Shown: positions 8,892 through 17,108 of the stretch, piece after piece
Layout of the letters: the number at the start of each line of letters is the position of its first letter
Position numbering within the stretch: position 1 is the stretch's first letter
Source: FEN-1297 sp964498065
GTDB taxonomy: Bacteria > Bacteroidota > Ignavibacteria > Ignavibacteriales > Ignavibacteriaceae
Length of the DNA: 64,000 nt
Direction: 5' to 3'
Assembly: GCA_964498065.1 (NCBI GenBank)
Contig: CAZCFZ010000012.1
Coordinates: forward strand, 1 to 64,000
The notes under the pieces: model-generated
Told to the model about the DNA's origin: nothing
Databases searched by the model: none
Seen by the model: the letters and a program-made list of their open reading frames with translations, nothing else
Translations under genes and position numbers: made by a program

Positions 8892-8920
8892 TTAAGTTAA
8901 AACCTTATAAAAGTTTATTA

Positions 8921-8946
8921 AAGCCAGGCCGAAACCTGGCTTTTTT
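8921..8946 (+). terminator. intrinsic terminator after rpmE2
   Basis: Arms GCCAGG (8923-8928) and CCTGGC (8935-8940) pair perfectly around the loop CCGAAA and are followed by six T residues (8941-8946). It lies 30 bases after the rpmE2 stop. Confidence 0.9.
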
Positions 8947-8953
8947 AGTAATA

Positions 8954-8985
8954 GATGACATCTTTTTTTTAAAAAAGATTTCATC
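8954..8985. repeat. inverted repeat directly after the rpmE2 terminator
   Basis: The arms 8954-8968 (GATGACATCTTTTTT) and 8971-8985 (AAAAAAGATTTCATC) are complementary at 14 of 15 positions with a 2-base centre. It could be a second, bidirectional transcription stop or a small extruding palindrome. No function is demonstrated. Confidence 0.5.
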
Positions 8986-9050
8986 CTTCAACTCCGGGTA
9001 ACAAGAGTAACTCAACCTTAAAAAAGGATTATCTTTTAAATGCCGTTCCG

Positions 9051-9070
9051 ACGGTAAAGATTCTTACCGT
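9051..9070. promoter_or_regulatory. palindromic operator-like site upstream of the alternative GlmU gene
   Basis: ACGGTAA (9051-9057) and TTACCGT (9064-9070) are perfect complements around AGATTC, about 48 bases before ATG 9118. A TTGACA hexamer follows at 9088-9093. The symmetry and size suit a dimeric repressor site or a leader hairpin. There is no regulator gene next to it, so this is a weak call. Confidence 0.3.
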
Positions 9071-9117
9071 AAAAAATATTAAATTATTTGACATATTTTT
9101 ACACATTAAAGAATCTC

Positions 9118-10377
9118 ATGCAAATCTGTATTTTTGAAGATATTAATTATGGAAAACTGGAACCTCTCATCTTTTCACGCCCCGTATATGATCTTGTCTG
9201 CGGAATCAACACTTTAAGGGAAAAAATTTTAAGAGCATATCCGGGAATAAAATATTCGCTTCACGGCCGCACTTATTTAACTTCGCTTTTAAGACTTCAA
9301 AATCCCGGAATAGAAATAAATAGCATAGAAGACAATGAATGTTTATTTATAAACGGAAATATTCTTGCGCCTCCGAATCTTTCGGAAATTATTCCTCTTA
9401 ACATTAAAGAGGATAAATTATTTTTTAGCGGCGATTCATTGGTTGCTGCTAGAGTATCCGGTGGAAATCTTAAAGAAGTAAAAAATCATCTGCATGAACT
9501 CTTGAGTGAAGGAATCTTTAACGGACTTCCTGCAGAGAATGTAAAAATCAAAACAATAGATTACATCTGGAATCTTATTAATAATAACGGAAGCGAACTT
9601 ATTAATGATTTCAATTATTTAACATCAAATAAAAAAGAAAATATCAAAGGAAAAATTTTTGAAGGCGTTCATCTCATTGAGAAAGGGAATATCTATATTG
9701 AAGACGGTGCTGAAGTTAAATCCGGTGCTGTTATGGATGCTTCCGCAGGTCCGATTTTCATCGGTAAGAACGCCGCCGTATTTCCCAATTCTGTTGTTGA
9801 AGGACCTGTTTACCTCGGTGAATATGCACAAATAAAAAGCTGTGCAAGAATTTTTGAAAATGTAAGTATCGGGAAAATTTCCAAAGTCGGAGGAGAAGTA
9901 GAAGACTCAATTATTCTTCCTTATTCTAATAAACAGCATTCGGGCTTTATCGGGCATGCTTATCTCGGCAGCTGGGTCAATCTAGGAGCAGATACGAATT
10001 GCAGCGATTTAAAAAATAATTACGGGACTGTAAAAGCTTATGTTAACGGAGAAGTTGTTAACAGCGGTTCGCAATTCCTCGGCGTTATTATGGGAGATCA
10101 CTCAAAAACAGCTATAAATACAATGTTTAACACCGGAACTACAGTGGGCTTTTCGTGCAACATATTCGGAGCGGGTTTTCCGGGTAAGTATATTCCTTCT
10201 TTTTCTTGGGGCGGCAGCGATGCTGTTACTACATATGACATTGAAAGAAGCTTGGAGACAGCAAAAAGAGTAATGCAGAGAAGAAATATAGAAATGCATG
10301 AATCAGAAGAAAAATTATTCAGAAAGATTTTTGACCTGACTAAGAAAGAAAGGAGAAAAGTGGGCTACCCATATTAA
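9118..10377 (+). CDS. alternative GlmU-type sugar nucleotidyltransferase/acetyltransferase
   Basis: A 419-residue protein of the alternative bacterial GlmU family (UDP-GlcNAc diphosphorylase / glucosamine-1-phosphate N-acetyltransferase type). It starts MQICIFEDINYGKLEPL and has the family's FSRPVYDLVCGINTLREK near residues 21-38. The C-terminal half is a left-handed beta-helix of hexapeptide repeats (IYIEDGAEVKSGAVMDA) ending in the characteristic NLGADTNCSDLKNNYGTVK and MGDHSKTAINTMFNTG blocks. It would supply activated amino sugar for peptidoglycan or surface glycan. I chose ATG 9118 over TTG 9088 because family members begin at this point. A second GlmU-like gene lies at 39009, so the division of labour is unclear. 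Confidence 0.8.
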   Translation: MQICIFEDINYGKLEPLIFSRPVYDLVCGINTLREKILRAYPGIKYSLHGRTYLTSLLRLQNPGIEINSIEDNECLFINGNILAPPNLSEIIPLNIKEDKLFFSGDSLVAARVSGGNLKEVKNHLHELLSEGIFNGLPAENVKIKTIDYIWNLINNNGSELINDFNYLTSNKKENIKGKIFEGVHLIEKGNIYIEDGAEVKSGAVMDASAGPIFIGKNAAVFPNSVVEGPVYLGEYAQIKSCARIFENVSIGKISKVGGEVEDSIILPYSNKQHSGFIGHAYLGSWVNLGADTNCSDLKNNYGTVKAYVNGEVVNSGSQFLGVIMGDHSKTAINTMFNTGTTVGFSCNIFGAGFPGKYIPSFSWGGSDAVTTYDIERSLETAKRVMQRRNIEMHESEEKLFRKIFDLTKKERRKVGYPY

Positions 10378-10381
10378 TTTT

Positions 10382-11746
10382 ATGACACAATTAGAAGAAC
10401 ATACAATTCAGAATCTATATGAAGGCGTAAGAGGATTAGCTGTTAAAATTCTTAACCGGGTCGAAAGAACGGATGCATATCTGGAAAAGCTGCTCGATAA
10501 TGAAATGAGAAATACCGAATTAAACGGGCAGGATAAAGCGCTGTTATATGAAATTGTGCACGGCGTAATAAGGTGGATGGGAAGATTGGATTGGATTTTA
10601 AACGGTTTTTATAAAGGACAATTTTCCAAAGCAATTCCGAATTTAAAAAACGGATTAAGAGTGGCACTTTATCAAATTTTATTTCTCGATAGAGTTCCAG
10701 ACCATGCTGTGGTGAATGAAGCTGTAGAATTTGTAAAAAAGTTACAAGGACAGAAACCTGCCGACCTTACAAATGCTATTTTAAGAAATATTATAAGAAA
10801 TAAAACAGGTATAAGATACCCGGATCCGGAAGAAGATTTACCCGGTTATTTAAGCGCTTATTATTCTCACCCCTCCTGGATGGTAAAAAGGTATTTGGCA
10901 AGATTCGGCCGAAAAGATACGGAAGAATTATTAGCCGCAAATAATGAAAAACCGTATTTAACTTTAAAGATAAACGCGCTGAAAACAAATCCTCAGGAAT
11001 TTAAAGAACTATTAAATTCAGTTAATCTCAAATTTAATTCAGGTAAATATTTACCGGAGTTTTTCCAGCTTCAAAATCTTACAAATATCACCGCATGGGA
11101 ATATTTTACTCATGGCTATTTCAATGTTCAAGATGAAAGCGCCGGTCTTGCATGCCGGATGCTTGATGCAAAAGCCGGTATGAAAGTGCTCGATTTATGT
11201 GCTGCACCCGGCGGTAAGACCGCCTATATTGCAGGCTTAATTCAAGATCAGGGTGAAATAATAGCACTTGATAGATATGAAAGCCGGTTAAAAATTATGC
11301 GGAAAAATATGGAGCGGCTTGGAATTAATTGCGTAAAAACCAAAGAAGTAAATGCCCTTGAATATGAAGGTAATAAGTTTGATAGAATTCTTGCTGATGT
11401 ACCGTGCTTAGGTTCCGGTACGCTCTCCAAAAAACCCGATATTAAGTGGAAAAAAGATTTGCTGGATTTAAAACGCATTACGGAACTTCAATACAGCTTA
11501 CTGGAAAAAGCAGCTTCTCTTTTAAAGGAAGACGGAATTGTTGTATACAGTACATGTTCCATTGAGCCGGAAGAAAACGGAGAAATTGTTAAAAAGTTTT
11601 TAAATAATCATCCTGAATTTAAACTTCAAAACGCAGCTGAAATTTTTCCTAAAGAACTCGTTGACGAAAACGGATGCGTTCAAACCTTGCCTCATATTCA
11701 TCATATGGACGGGGCTTTTGCAGCAAAGCTTATTAAAATTCAATAA
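10382..11746 (+). CDS. rsmB: 16S rRNA (cytosine-C5)-methyltransferase RsmB
   Basis: RsmB methylates C967 of 16S rRNA using S-adenosylmethionine. The 454-residue product has an N-terminal NusB-like RNA-binding domain (residues about 15-145, with ALLYEIVHGVIRWMGRLDWIL) and a C-terminal methyltransferase domain with the SAM motif VLDLCAAPGGKTAYIAGL and the two cysteine motifs DVPCLGSGT and STCSIEPEENG that mark m5C RNA methyltransferases. The length is typical. It starts 4 bases after the alternative GlmU gene, so the two are likely co-transcribed. Confidence 0.93.
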   Translation: MTQLEEHTIQNLYEGVRGLAVKILNRVERTDAYLEKLLDNEMRNTELNGQDKALLYEIVHGVIRWMGRLDWILNGFYKGQFSKAIPNLKNGLRVALYQILFLDRVPDHAVVNEAVEFVKKLQGQKPADLTNAILRNIIRNKTGIRYPDPEEDLPGYLSAYYSHPSWMVKRYLARFGRKDTEELLAANNEKPYLTLKINALKTNPQEFKELLNSVNLKFNSGKYLPEFFQLQNLTNITAWEYFTHGYFNVQDESAGLACRMLDAKAGMKVLDLCAAPGGKTAYIAGLIQDQGEIIALDRYESRLKIMRKNMERLGINCVKTKEVNALEYEGNKFDRILADVPCLGSGTLSKKPDIKWKKDLLDLKRITELQYSLLEKAASLLKEDGIVVYSTCSIEPEENGEIVKKFLNNHPEFKLQNAAEIFPKELVDENGCVQTLPHIHHMDGAFAAKLIKIQ

Positions 11747-11820
11747 AATTATGCTGTTTATTTATTCTGTTGGTTATTAAATAAAATAATTTTATAAAAC
11801 ACATAAAACAAATTTGTATC

Positions 11821-12696
11821 ATGTTAAATAAATTTGCGGAAGAATTAAAAGAAGCAAGGACCAAAAGTCAATTAACACTGCAGCAGATTGCAGCGAAAAC
11901 AAGAATTGACATGAAGTTTCTTGAATACATGGAGAAAGGAAATTTCAGCTTTTTACCTGATTTATATATAAAAGCTTTTATTAAAGAATATGCAAGGTTA
12001 GTCGGCCTGGATGTGGATATTACTTTTAAAAAATTCGAAGCTGCAAAGAAAAATAAAAATTATGATGAGTACGGTAATGTTGAAGAAGAATTAAAAAAGC
12101 CTAAAGCGGAAACTGAAGAAACAAAACCCGCACAAGAAGAAACGCCTGAACCGGCATCGTTTGAGTATGTTGATAATCCGGAAAATAAAAAGGGTCCAAC
12201 ACCTATAAATGCAAATGCACAAAAAATTCGTCTTGCTGTTTTAATCGGAGTACCCCTGGTAATACTTTTAATAATCTATTTTGCTTTTTTCCGCGGCGGC
12301 TCTGAAATAGTTGTGTCTGAAAGGCCTTATAACGAAGTAAGGAAAGAAAATACTCAGCGCTATGTTGAAGAAACAAAAAAGCCCCATGTTGCAAGTCCCG
12401 AACAAACAGTAACTTCAGACAGTCTTTCTCTCAAGGTTGAAACTTCGGATACTTCATGGGTAAAAATATTATTGGACGGTACAAAAGTTTATGAATATAC
12501 TTTTTTCCCTAATTCTGAAAAAGTACTTAAGGCTAAAAATAGTTTTAATTTAATTATCGGAAATGCCGGCGTTATGCGGTTCTTTTTAAATAATAAACCG
12601 TTACCTTTCGAAGGTAAAAAATATCAGGTAAAATATATTTTAATAGACAGCTTAGGCTTAAAGTATTTGGAAAACCCTCCATCCCTTTTACAATAG
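11821..12696 (+). CDS. RodZ-like cytoskeleton anchor (HTH plus DUF4115)
   Basis: A 291-residue protein with a cytoplasmic helix-turn-helix of the RodZ/Xre type at residues 5-70 (LKEARTKSQLTLQQIAAKT, DLYIKAFIKEYARLVGLD), an acidic Pro/Glu linker, one membrane span at about 136-157 (RLAVLIGVPLVILLIIYFAFF) and an extracytoplasmic beta domain of DUF4115 type (WVKILLDGTKVYEYTFFP). RodZ couples MreB filaments to the elongation machinery. No mre genes lie nearby, so the cellular partner is inferred from the family. It is 3 bases before ligA. Confidence 0.85.
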   Translation: MLNKFAEELKEARTKSQLTLQQIAAKTRIDMKFLEYMEKGNFSFLPDLYIKAFIKEYARLVGLDVDITFKKFEAAKKNKNYDEYGNVEEELKKPKAETEETKPAQEETPEPASFEYVDNPENKKGPTPINANAQKIRLAVLIGVPLVILLIIYFAFFRGGSEIVVSERPYNEVRKENTQRYVEETKKPHVASPEQTVTSDSLSLKVETSDTSWVKILLDGTKVYEYTFFPNSEKVLKAKNSFNLIIGNAGVMRFFLNNKPLPFEGKKYQVKYILIDSLGLKYLENPPSLLQ

Positions 12697-12699
12697 TAA

Positions 12700-14733
12700 A
12701 TGGCAAATAAAATAGAAAAAAAGATTGAACAATTAAGGGAACTAATTCGTGAACATGATTATAAATATTATGTTCTTGCGGAACCTTCTATAAGTGATAA
12801 GGAATATGATGATTTAATAAAAGATCTTGAAAAACTTGAATCGGAAAATCCTCATTTAATAACACCCGACTCGCCTACTCAAAGAGTTGGAAAAGATTTA
12901 ACCAAAGATTTTAAAACAGTAATTCATAAAGTTCCTATGCTGAGCCTAGCCAATACTTATAATGAAGAAGAGCTTTTTGAATTTGATAAGAGAATAAGAA
13001 ACCTCCTACCGGAGAATGAAACCGTTGAATATGTTGTAGAACCTAAAATCGACGGAGCATCTGTAAGTTTAAATTACATTGACGGTTACCTTAAAACCGC
13101 AGCTACAAGAGGCGATGGAACAACCGGCGAGGAAATTACCGTTAATGTAAAAACGATAAAATCGGTGCCGTTAAAACTCAAAAAGCTTAATTCAAAAAAA
13201 TATAAATTAAAGGATTTTGAAGCCCGCGGCGAAATCTTTATGAAAATTAAAGACTTTCTTCGGTTAAATAAGGAAAGAGAAGAACAAGGTGAAAAGCTTT
13301 TTGCCAATCCCAGGAATTCTGCTGCCGGAACTTTAAAAATGCAGGACCCTCAGATTGTTGCAAAACGGCCATTGAATATTTTTTTATATATGATGATAAG
13401 TAAAGAAGAAGAATTTGATACACAGTTTGAAAATCTGCAAATGCTAAAAATGCTTGGCTTTAATGTTAATCGTGAATATAAATTGTGCAAAAATATTAAT
13501 GAAGTTCTAAATGCATGTCACAAACTTGAAGAAAAGAGAGATTCACTTGAGTATGAAATTGACGGTGCGGTAATAAAGGTTAATTCCATAAGTCAGCAAA
13601 AAATTTTAGGAAACATTGCAAAATCACCGCGATGGGCTGTAGCATTTAAGTTTAAAGCAAAGCAGGCTTTTACGAGAATAAATAAAATAACCTGGCAGGT
13701 CGGGCGCACAGGCACTATAACTCCTGTAGCAGAGCTCGATCCGGTCTTTCTGTCCGGTTCTACAATAAGCAGGGCGACACTGCATAACATAGATGAAATA
13801 AGAAGGAAAGACATTCGGGAAGGAGATAAAGTTGTAATTGAAAAAGGCGGCGACGTTATCCCGAAAGTAGTGGCTGTTGTTTTAAGCGAAAGAAAGAAGA
13901 ACAGTAAAATTACTTTGCCGCCGGACAAGTGCCCCGTTTGCGGCTCACCGTTGTTTAATCCGGAAAATGAAGTTGCTTATTATTGCGAAAATGCCGAATG
14001 CCCTGCTCAAATTAAAGGAAAGCTTGAACACTTTGCTGCCCGCGGCGCTATGGATATTGAAGGATTAGGCGAAGCATTAATAGATCTTTTTGTTGAGAAA
14101 AGTTTCTTAAATACTTATGCCGATATATATGACCTCAAACAAAAAAGAGATGAATTAATTTCAATAGAAAGACTGGGAGAAAAAAGTGTAGACAATCTTC
14201 TTAGCGCAATTGAAGAAAGTAAGAAGCAGCCTTTTTCCAAAGTATTATTTGCTTTAGGCATCCGTTACGTTGGCGCAGGCGCGGCAAGAAAACTGGCTGA
14301 TTATTTTAATTCAATCGATAATTTAATCAATGCTTCCGAAGAAGAGATATCGGAAGTTCATGAAATCGGACCAAGCATCAGCAGCAGTGTTAAAGGATTT
14401 TTTGAAAACCGGGAAAATTTAAATGTAATATCGAGACTTAAAAAGCACGGACTTAATTTCAAATCGGATAAAAAGACGGAAACAGTTTCATTTTTCACGG
14501 GTAAAACATTTGTACTAACAGGAACTCTTTCAAAATTTTCCCGGGAAGAGGCAAGCGAAAGAATTATTACTCTCGGAGGCAAAGTTACTTCCAGCGTCAG
14601 CAAAAAAACGGATTTTGTTTTAGCAGGTGAAAGCGCCGGATCGAAGCTGGATAAAGCCAAATCATTGGGAATTAAAATAATAAATGAGGAAGAATTTCTT
14701 AAATATTTGGAACAGCTAAATTTTTATGTTTAA
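12700..14733 (+). CDS. ligA: NAD-dependent DNA ligase LigA
   Basis: LigA seals nicks in DNA using NAD. The 677-residue product has the full architecture: Ia domain (YYVLAEPSISDKEYDDLI), adenylation domain with the catalytic lysine K116 in EPKIDGASV, OB fold (TWQVGRTGTITPVAELDPV), a four-cysteine zinc finger (CPVCGSPLF then CENAECPAQ), helix-hairpin-helix region and a C-terminal BRCT domain (FFTGKTFVLTGTLSKFSREE). The length is normal. It starts 3 bases after the RodZ-like gene and overlaps the next gene by 8 bases. Confidence 0.97.
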   Translation: MANKIEKKIEQLRELIREHDYKYYVLAEPSISDKEYDDLIKDLEKLESENPHLITPDSPTQRVGKDLTKDFKTVIHKVPMLSLANTYNEEELFEFDKRIRNLLPENETVEYVVEPKIDGASVSLNYIDGYLKTAATRGDGTTGEEITVNVKTIKSVPLKLKKLNSKKYKLKDFEARGEIFMKIKDFLRLNKEREEQGEKLFANPRNSAAGTLKMQDPQIVAKRPLNIFLYMMISKEEEFDTQFENLQMLKMLGFNVNREYKLCKNINEVLNACHKLEEKRDSLEYEIDGAVIKVNSISQQKILGNIAKSPRWAVAFKFKAKQAFTRINKITWQVGRTGTITPVAELDPVFLSGSTISRATLHNIDEIRRKDIREGDKVVIEKGGDVIPKVVAVVLSERKKNSKITLPPDKCPVCGSPLFNPENEVAYYCENAECPAQIKGKLEHFAARGAMDIEGLGEALIDLFVEKSFLNTYADIYDLKQKRDELISIERLGEKSVDNLLSAIEESKKQPFSKVLFALGIRYVGAGAARKLADYFNSIDNLINASEEEISEVHEIGPSISSSVKGFFENRENLNVISRLKKHGLNFKSDKKTETVSFFTGKTFVLTGTLSKFSREEASERIITLGGKVTSSVSKKTDFVLAGESAGSKLDKAKSLGIKIINEEEFLKYLEQLNFYV

Positions 14734-15256
14734 TTCAATTAAAAACAAAATAGTTCAAATAATTGTTGATCGAAAATTAAAACATCTTCGTACGGGGCAG
14801 CAATCATTTAAAGATCTATACAAAAATACGCCTCAGTTTTTGGTTCTAATGCCTGAAAATGAAAATCACTTTTATTATGCGTTAAATATAATAAAGGCGC
14901 TGATTGATGCCGGTAAAATGGTAACATTAATAACTCATGATTACAGGGTTAATACTTTGCCTATTAAATACCGGCAGGGTATTATTGATTACGGCATTGC
15001 AGATTTATCTAAATTTAACTTACCCAACAAAAGATTTGAAGAAAAATTAAAAGAGCGGCAATTCACCGCAGTATTGGATTTGAGTAAAGAAGAAAACTTG
15101 TTTAACAGTCTTGCCGCAAATCTGGTTCAATCTGATGTAAGAATAGGATTTAGGAAAAAGAATTCGGACCGATACTATAATTTTCAAATATCAAATTCGA
15201 ACGATAATCCTGAAATATTTTATAAAAATTTCTTAAATTGCCTGCAAATGTTTTAA
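14726..15256 (+). CDS. conserved hypothetical, glycosyltransferase-9 or DUF6913-like
   Basis: A 176-residue soluble protein with no signal peptide. It has an alternating beta/alpha pattern (PQFLVLMPENENHFYYALNI, KMVTLITHDYR, FTAVLDLSKEENLFNSLAA) and ends in VRIGFRKKNSDRYYNFQIS. The LDLS...N.ANLV..DVRIGF run recalls the N-terminal Rossmann domain of GT9 heptosyltransferases and the Bacteroidota DUF6913 proteins. There is no second Rossmann domain, so it is unlikely to be an active heptosyltransferase. It overlaps ligA by 8 bases and precedes a STAS gene by 8 bases. Function unknown. Confidence 0.55.
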   Translation: MFNSIKNKIVQIIVDRKLKHLRTGQQSFKDLYKNTPQFLVLMPENENHFYYALNIIKALIDAGKMVTLITHDYRVNTLPIKYRQGIIDYGIADLSKFNLPNKRFEEKLKERQFTAVLDLSKEENLFNSLAANLVQSDVRIGFRKKNSDRYYNFQISNSNDNPEIFYKNFLNCLQMF

Positions 15257-15264
15257 GGACTTAT

Positions 15265-15609
15265 ATGAACTTTGAGACAAAGAGAGTCGGGGATATAACT
15301 ATATTTAAATTAAATGAGAAAAGACTGGATACCAATATTTCCGGTCTTGTTAAAGGGGAATTCACAATATTATTAAAAGTAGAAGGTATAAATAAGTTTA
15401 TTGTTGATTTAAGCGAAGTTGAAACATGCGACAGTTCGGGTTTAAGCGCATTGCTTGTTGCAAATAGAATTCTTCAATCATCGGAAGGCAGCATGAGGCT
15501 TGCCGCTCCTTCGGAAAAAGTCCATTCCCTAATAAAAATTACTCAGCTGGATCGAGTTCTGCCTGTTTGCGATACGGTAGAAAAAGCTTTTGAAGAATTG
15601 AAAAAATAA
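15265..15609 (+). CDS. STAS-domain anti-sigma factor antagonist
   Basis: A 114-residue single STAS domain of the SpoIIAA/RsbV type. The phosphorylation site context is present as CDSSGLSALL at about residues 52-61, with the usual Asp-Ser pair, and the strand KFIVDLSEVE precedes it. Such proteins are controlled by a serine kinase (RsbW/SpoIIAB) and PP2C phosphatase; neither is in this window. ATG 15265 is chosen because it follows the upstream stop (15256) and begins at the normal domain edge. A second STAS protein lies at 54291. Confidence 0.85.
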   Translation: MNFETKRVGDITIFKLNEKRLDTNISGLVKGEFTILLKVEGINKFIVDLSEVETCDSSGLSALLVANRILQSSEGSMRLAAPSEKVHSLIKITQLDRVLPVCDTVEKAFEELKK

Positions 15610-15622
15610 CAGGCAAAATTTA

Positions 15623-17074
15623 TTGAAGGGCAATATTTTAGATTATATAATAATTATTGCTTACCTGGTAGGAATTGCCGTATTCGGAATGATTTCCGGC
15701 GGCAGGCAAAAATCCGTAAAGGATTATTTCCTCGGTTCTAAAGTTGTTCCCTGGTGGGCGGTTTGCTTTTCTATCGTTGCGGCTGAGACAAGTACTCTAA
15801 CATTTATATCCATCCCGGGGCTTGCATATTTAACCAATCTAAATTTTTTGCAGGTAACTTTCGGTTATTTGGTGGGAAGAATAATTGTTGCCGTTTTATT
15901 TCTTCCTGCTTACAGCAAAGGCAATCTTAAAACGGCATACACTTTTTTGGAAAACAGGTTCGGCGGGAAAACAAGATCGTTTGCATCAATAGTTTTTTTA
16001 TTTACGCGTGTTGCTGCCGACGGCGTAAGATTATTTGCTACTGCTATCCCTTTAAAATTAATGCTTAATATTTCCTACCCGGAAGCAATTTTAATAATGG
16101 CGTTTGTCGCTCTCGTTTATACATATACCGGCGGTGTTAAAGGTGTAATCTGGGTCGATGTAATTCAAATGTTCACTTACCTGGGCGGCGCCGTATTAGC
16201 GGGAATATTTTTACTTCACTTACTGCCTGACGGATGGCATTCGGTTACTGTTGCTGCGGCTTCAGCAAATAAATTCGGAGTTTTTAATTGGGGATTTAAT
16301 AACGGACTGGCCGGCTTTTTCAATCAGCCTTATACAATAATAGGAGGAATTGTCGGAGGTGCATTCCTTTCAATGGCTTCCCACGGAACAGATCAATTAA
16401 TTGTTCAAAGACTACTTACAACAAAAAGTCTAAAGGACAGTCAAAAAGCAATTATAGGAAGCGGAATAATTGTAATTATTCAATTTACAATTTTCTTAAT
16501 TGTCGGCGTAATGCTTTATGCATATTACGGCGTAATGAATGTAAGATCGGATACGGTATTTCCCCGCTTTATAATTGATGTTCTTCCTCCCGGAGTAACA
16601 GGGATTATTATTGCGGGCTTATTTGCCGCCGCCCTTTCTACTTTAGCCGGATCAATGAGTTCACTTGCATCTTCCACTATGATGGATTTGTACGTCCCGT
16701 TTTTCGGAAAAGCAGGCGATGATAAAAAGCAATTAATGATTTCCCGGTTGTTTACGGTTATGTGGGCGGTAATGCTTGTGGGGGCGGCAATATTTTTTAT
16801 GAATACCTCACAAGCTGTAGTAGAGCTTGCTTTAAGTATAGCCTCATTCACTTACGGCGGACTGCTCGGGACTTTCCTTCTCGGAATATTAGTTAAAAAG
16901 GCAAGACAGGAAGATGCACTTGCAGGATTTGTTGCCGGCATTTTTATTATGATTACTGTTATTTCTCTTAAACTTGTTGCATGGACGTGGTTTACTTTTA
17001 TCGGTGTTCTTGCTACTCTTCTTGTCGGAGGGCTGTTAAATGCACTTTCCGACAGAGAACCTATAATTGAATAA
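15623..17074 (+). CDS. sodium:solute symporter (SSS family)
   Basis: A 483-residue integral membrane protein with about 13 spans of the SSS (LeuT-like) fold. It begins at TTG 15623 with ILDYIIIIAYLVGIAVFG, followed by the DYFLGSKVVPWWAVCFSIVA segment typical of SSS proteins and later GGVKGVIWVDVIQMF. Substrates in the family include sugars, myo-inositol, sialic acid and proline; nothing here singles one out. It is 13 bases after the STAS gene. A second, more distant SSS protein is encoded at 28193. Confidence 0.88.
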   Translation: MKGNILDYIIIIAYLVGIAVFGMISGGRQKSVKDYFLGSKVVPWWAVCFSIVAAETSTLTFISIPGLAYLTNLNFLQVTFGYLVGRIIVAVLFLPAYSKGNLKTAYTFLENRFGGKTRSFASIVFLFTRVAADGVRLFATAIPLKLMLNISYPEAILIMAFVALVYTYTGGVKGVIWVDVIQMFTYLGGAVLAGIFLLHLLPDGWHSVTVAAASANKFGVFNWGFNNGLAGFFNQPYTIIGGIVGGAFLSMASHGTDQLIVQRLLTTKSLKDSQKAIIGSGIIVIIQFTIFLIVGVMLYAYYGVMNVRSDTVFPRFIIDVLPPGVTGIIIAGLFAAALSTLAGSMSSLASSTMMDLYVPFFGKAGDDKKQLMISRLFTVMWAVMLVGAAIFFMNTSQAVVELALSIASFTYGGLLGTFLLGILVKKARQEDALAGFVAGIFIMITVISLKLVAWTWFTFIGVLATLLVGGLLNALSDREPIIE

Positions 17075-17108
17075 ACAAAATTTTTTACCTTCTAAAAAAA
17101 CTGAAACC

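Noticed and set aside
9088..9117. Upstream TTG start for the alternative GlmU gene
   Set aside because: The extra ten residues have no counterpart in the family, and the TTG is part of a TTGACA promoter-like hexamer.
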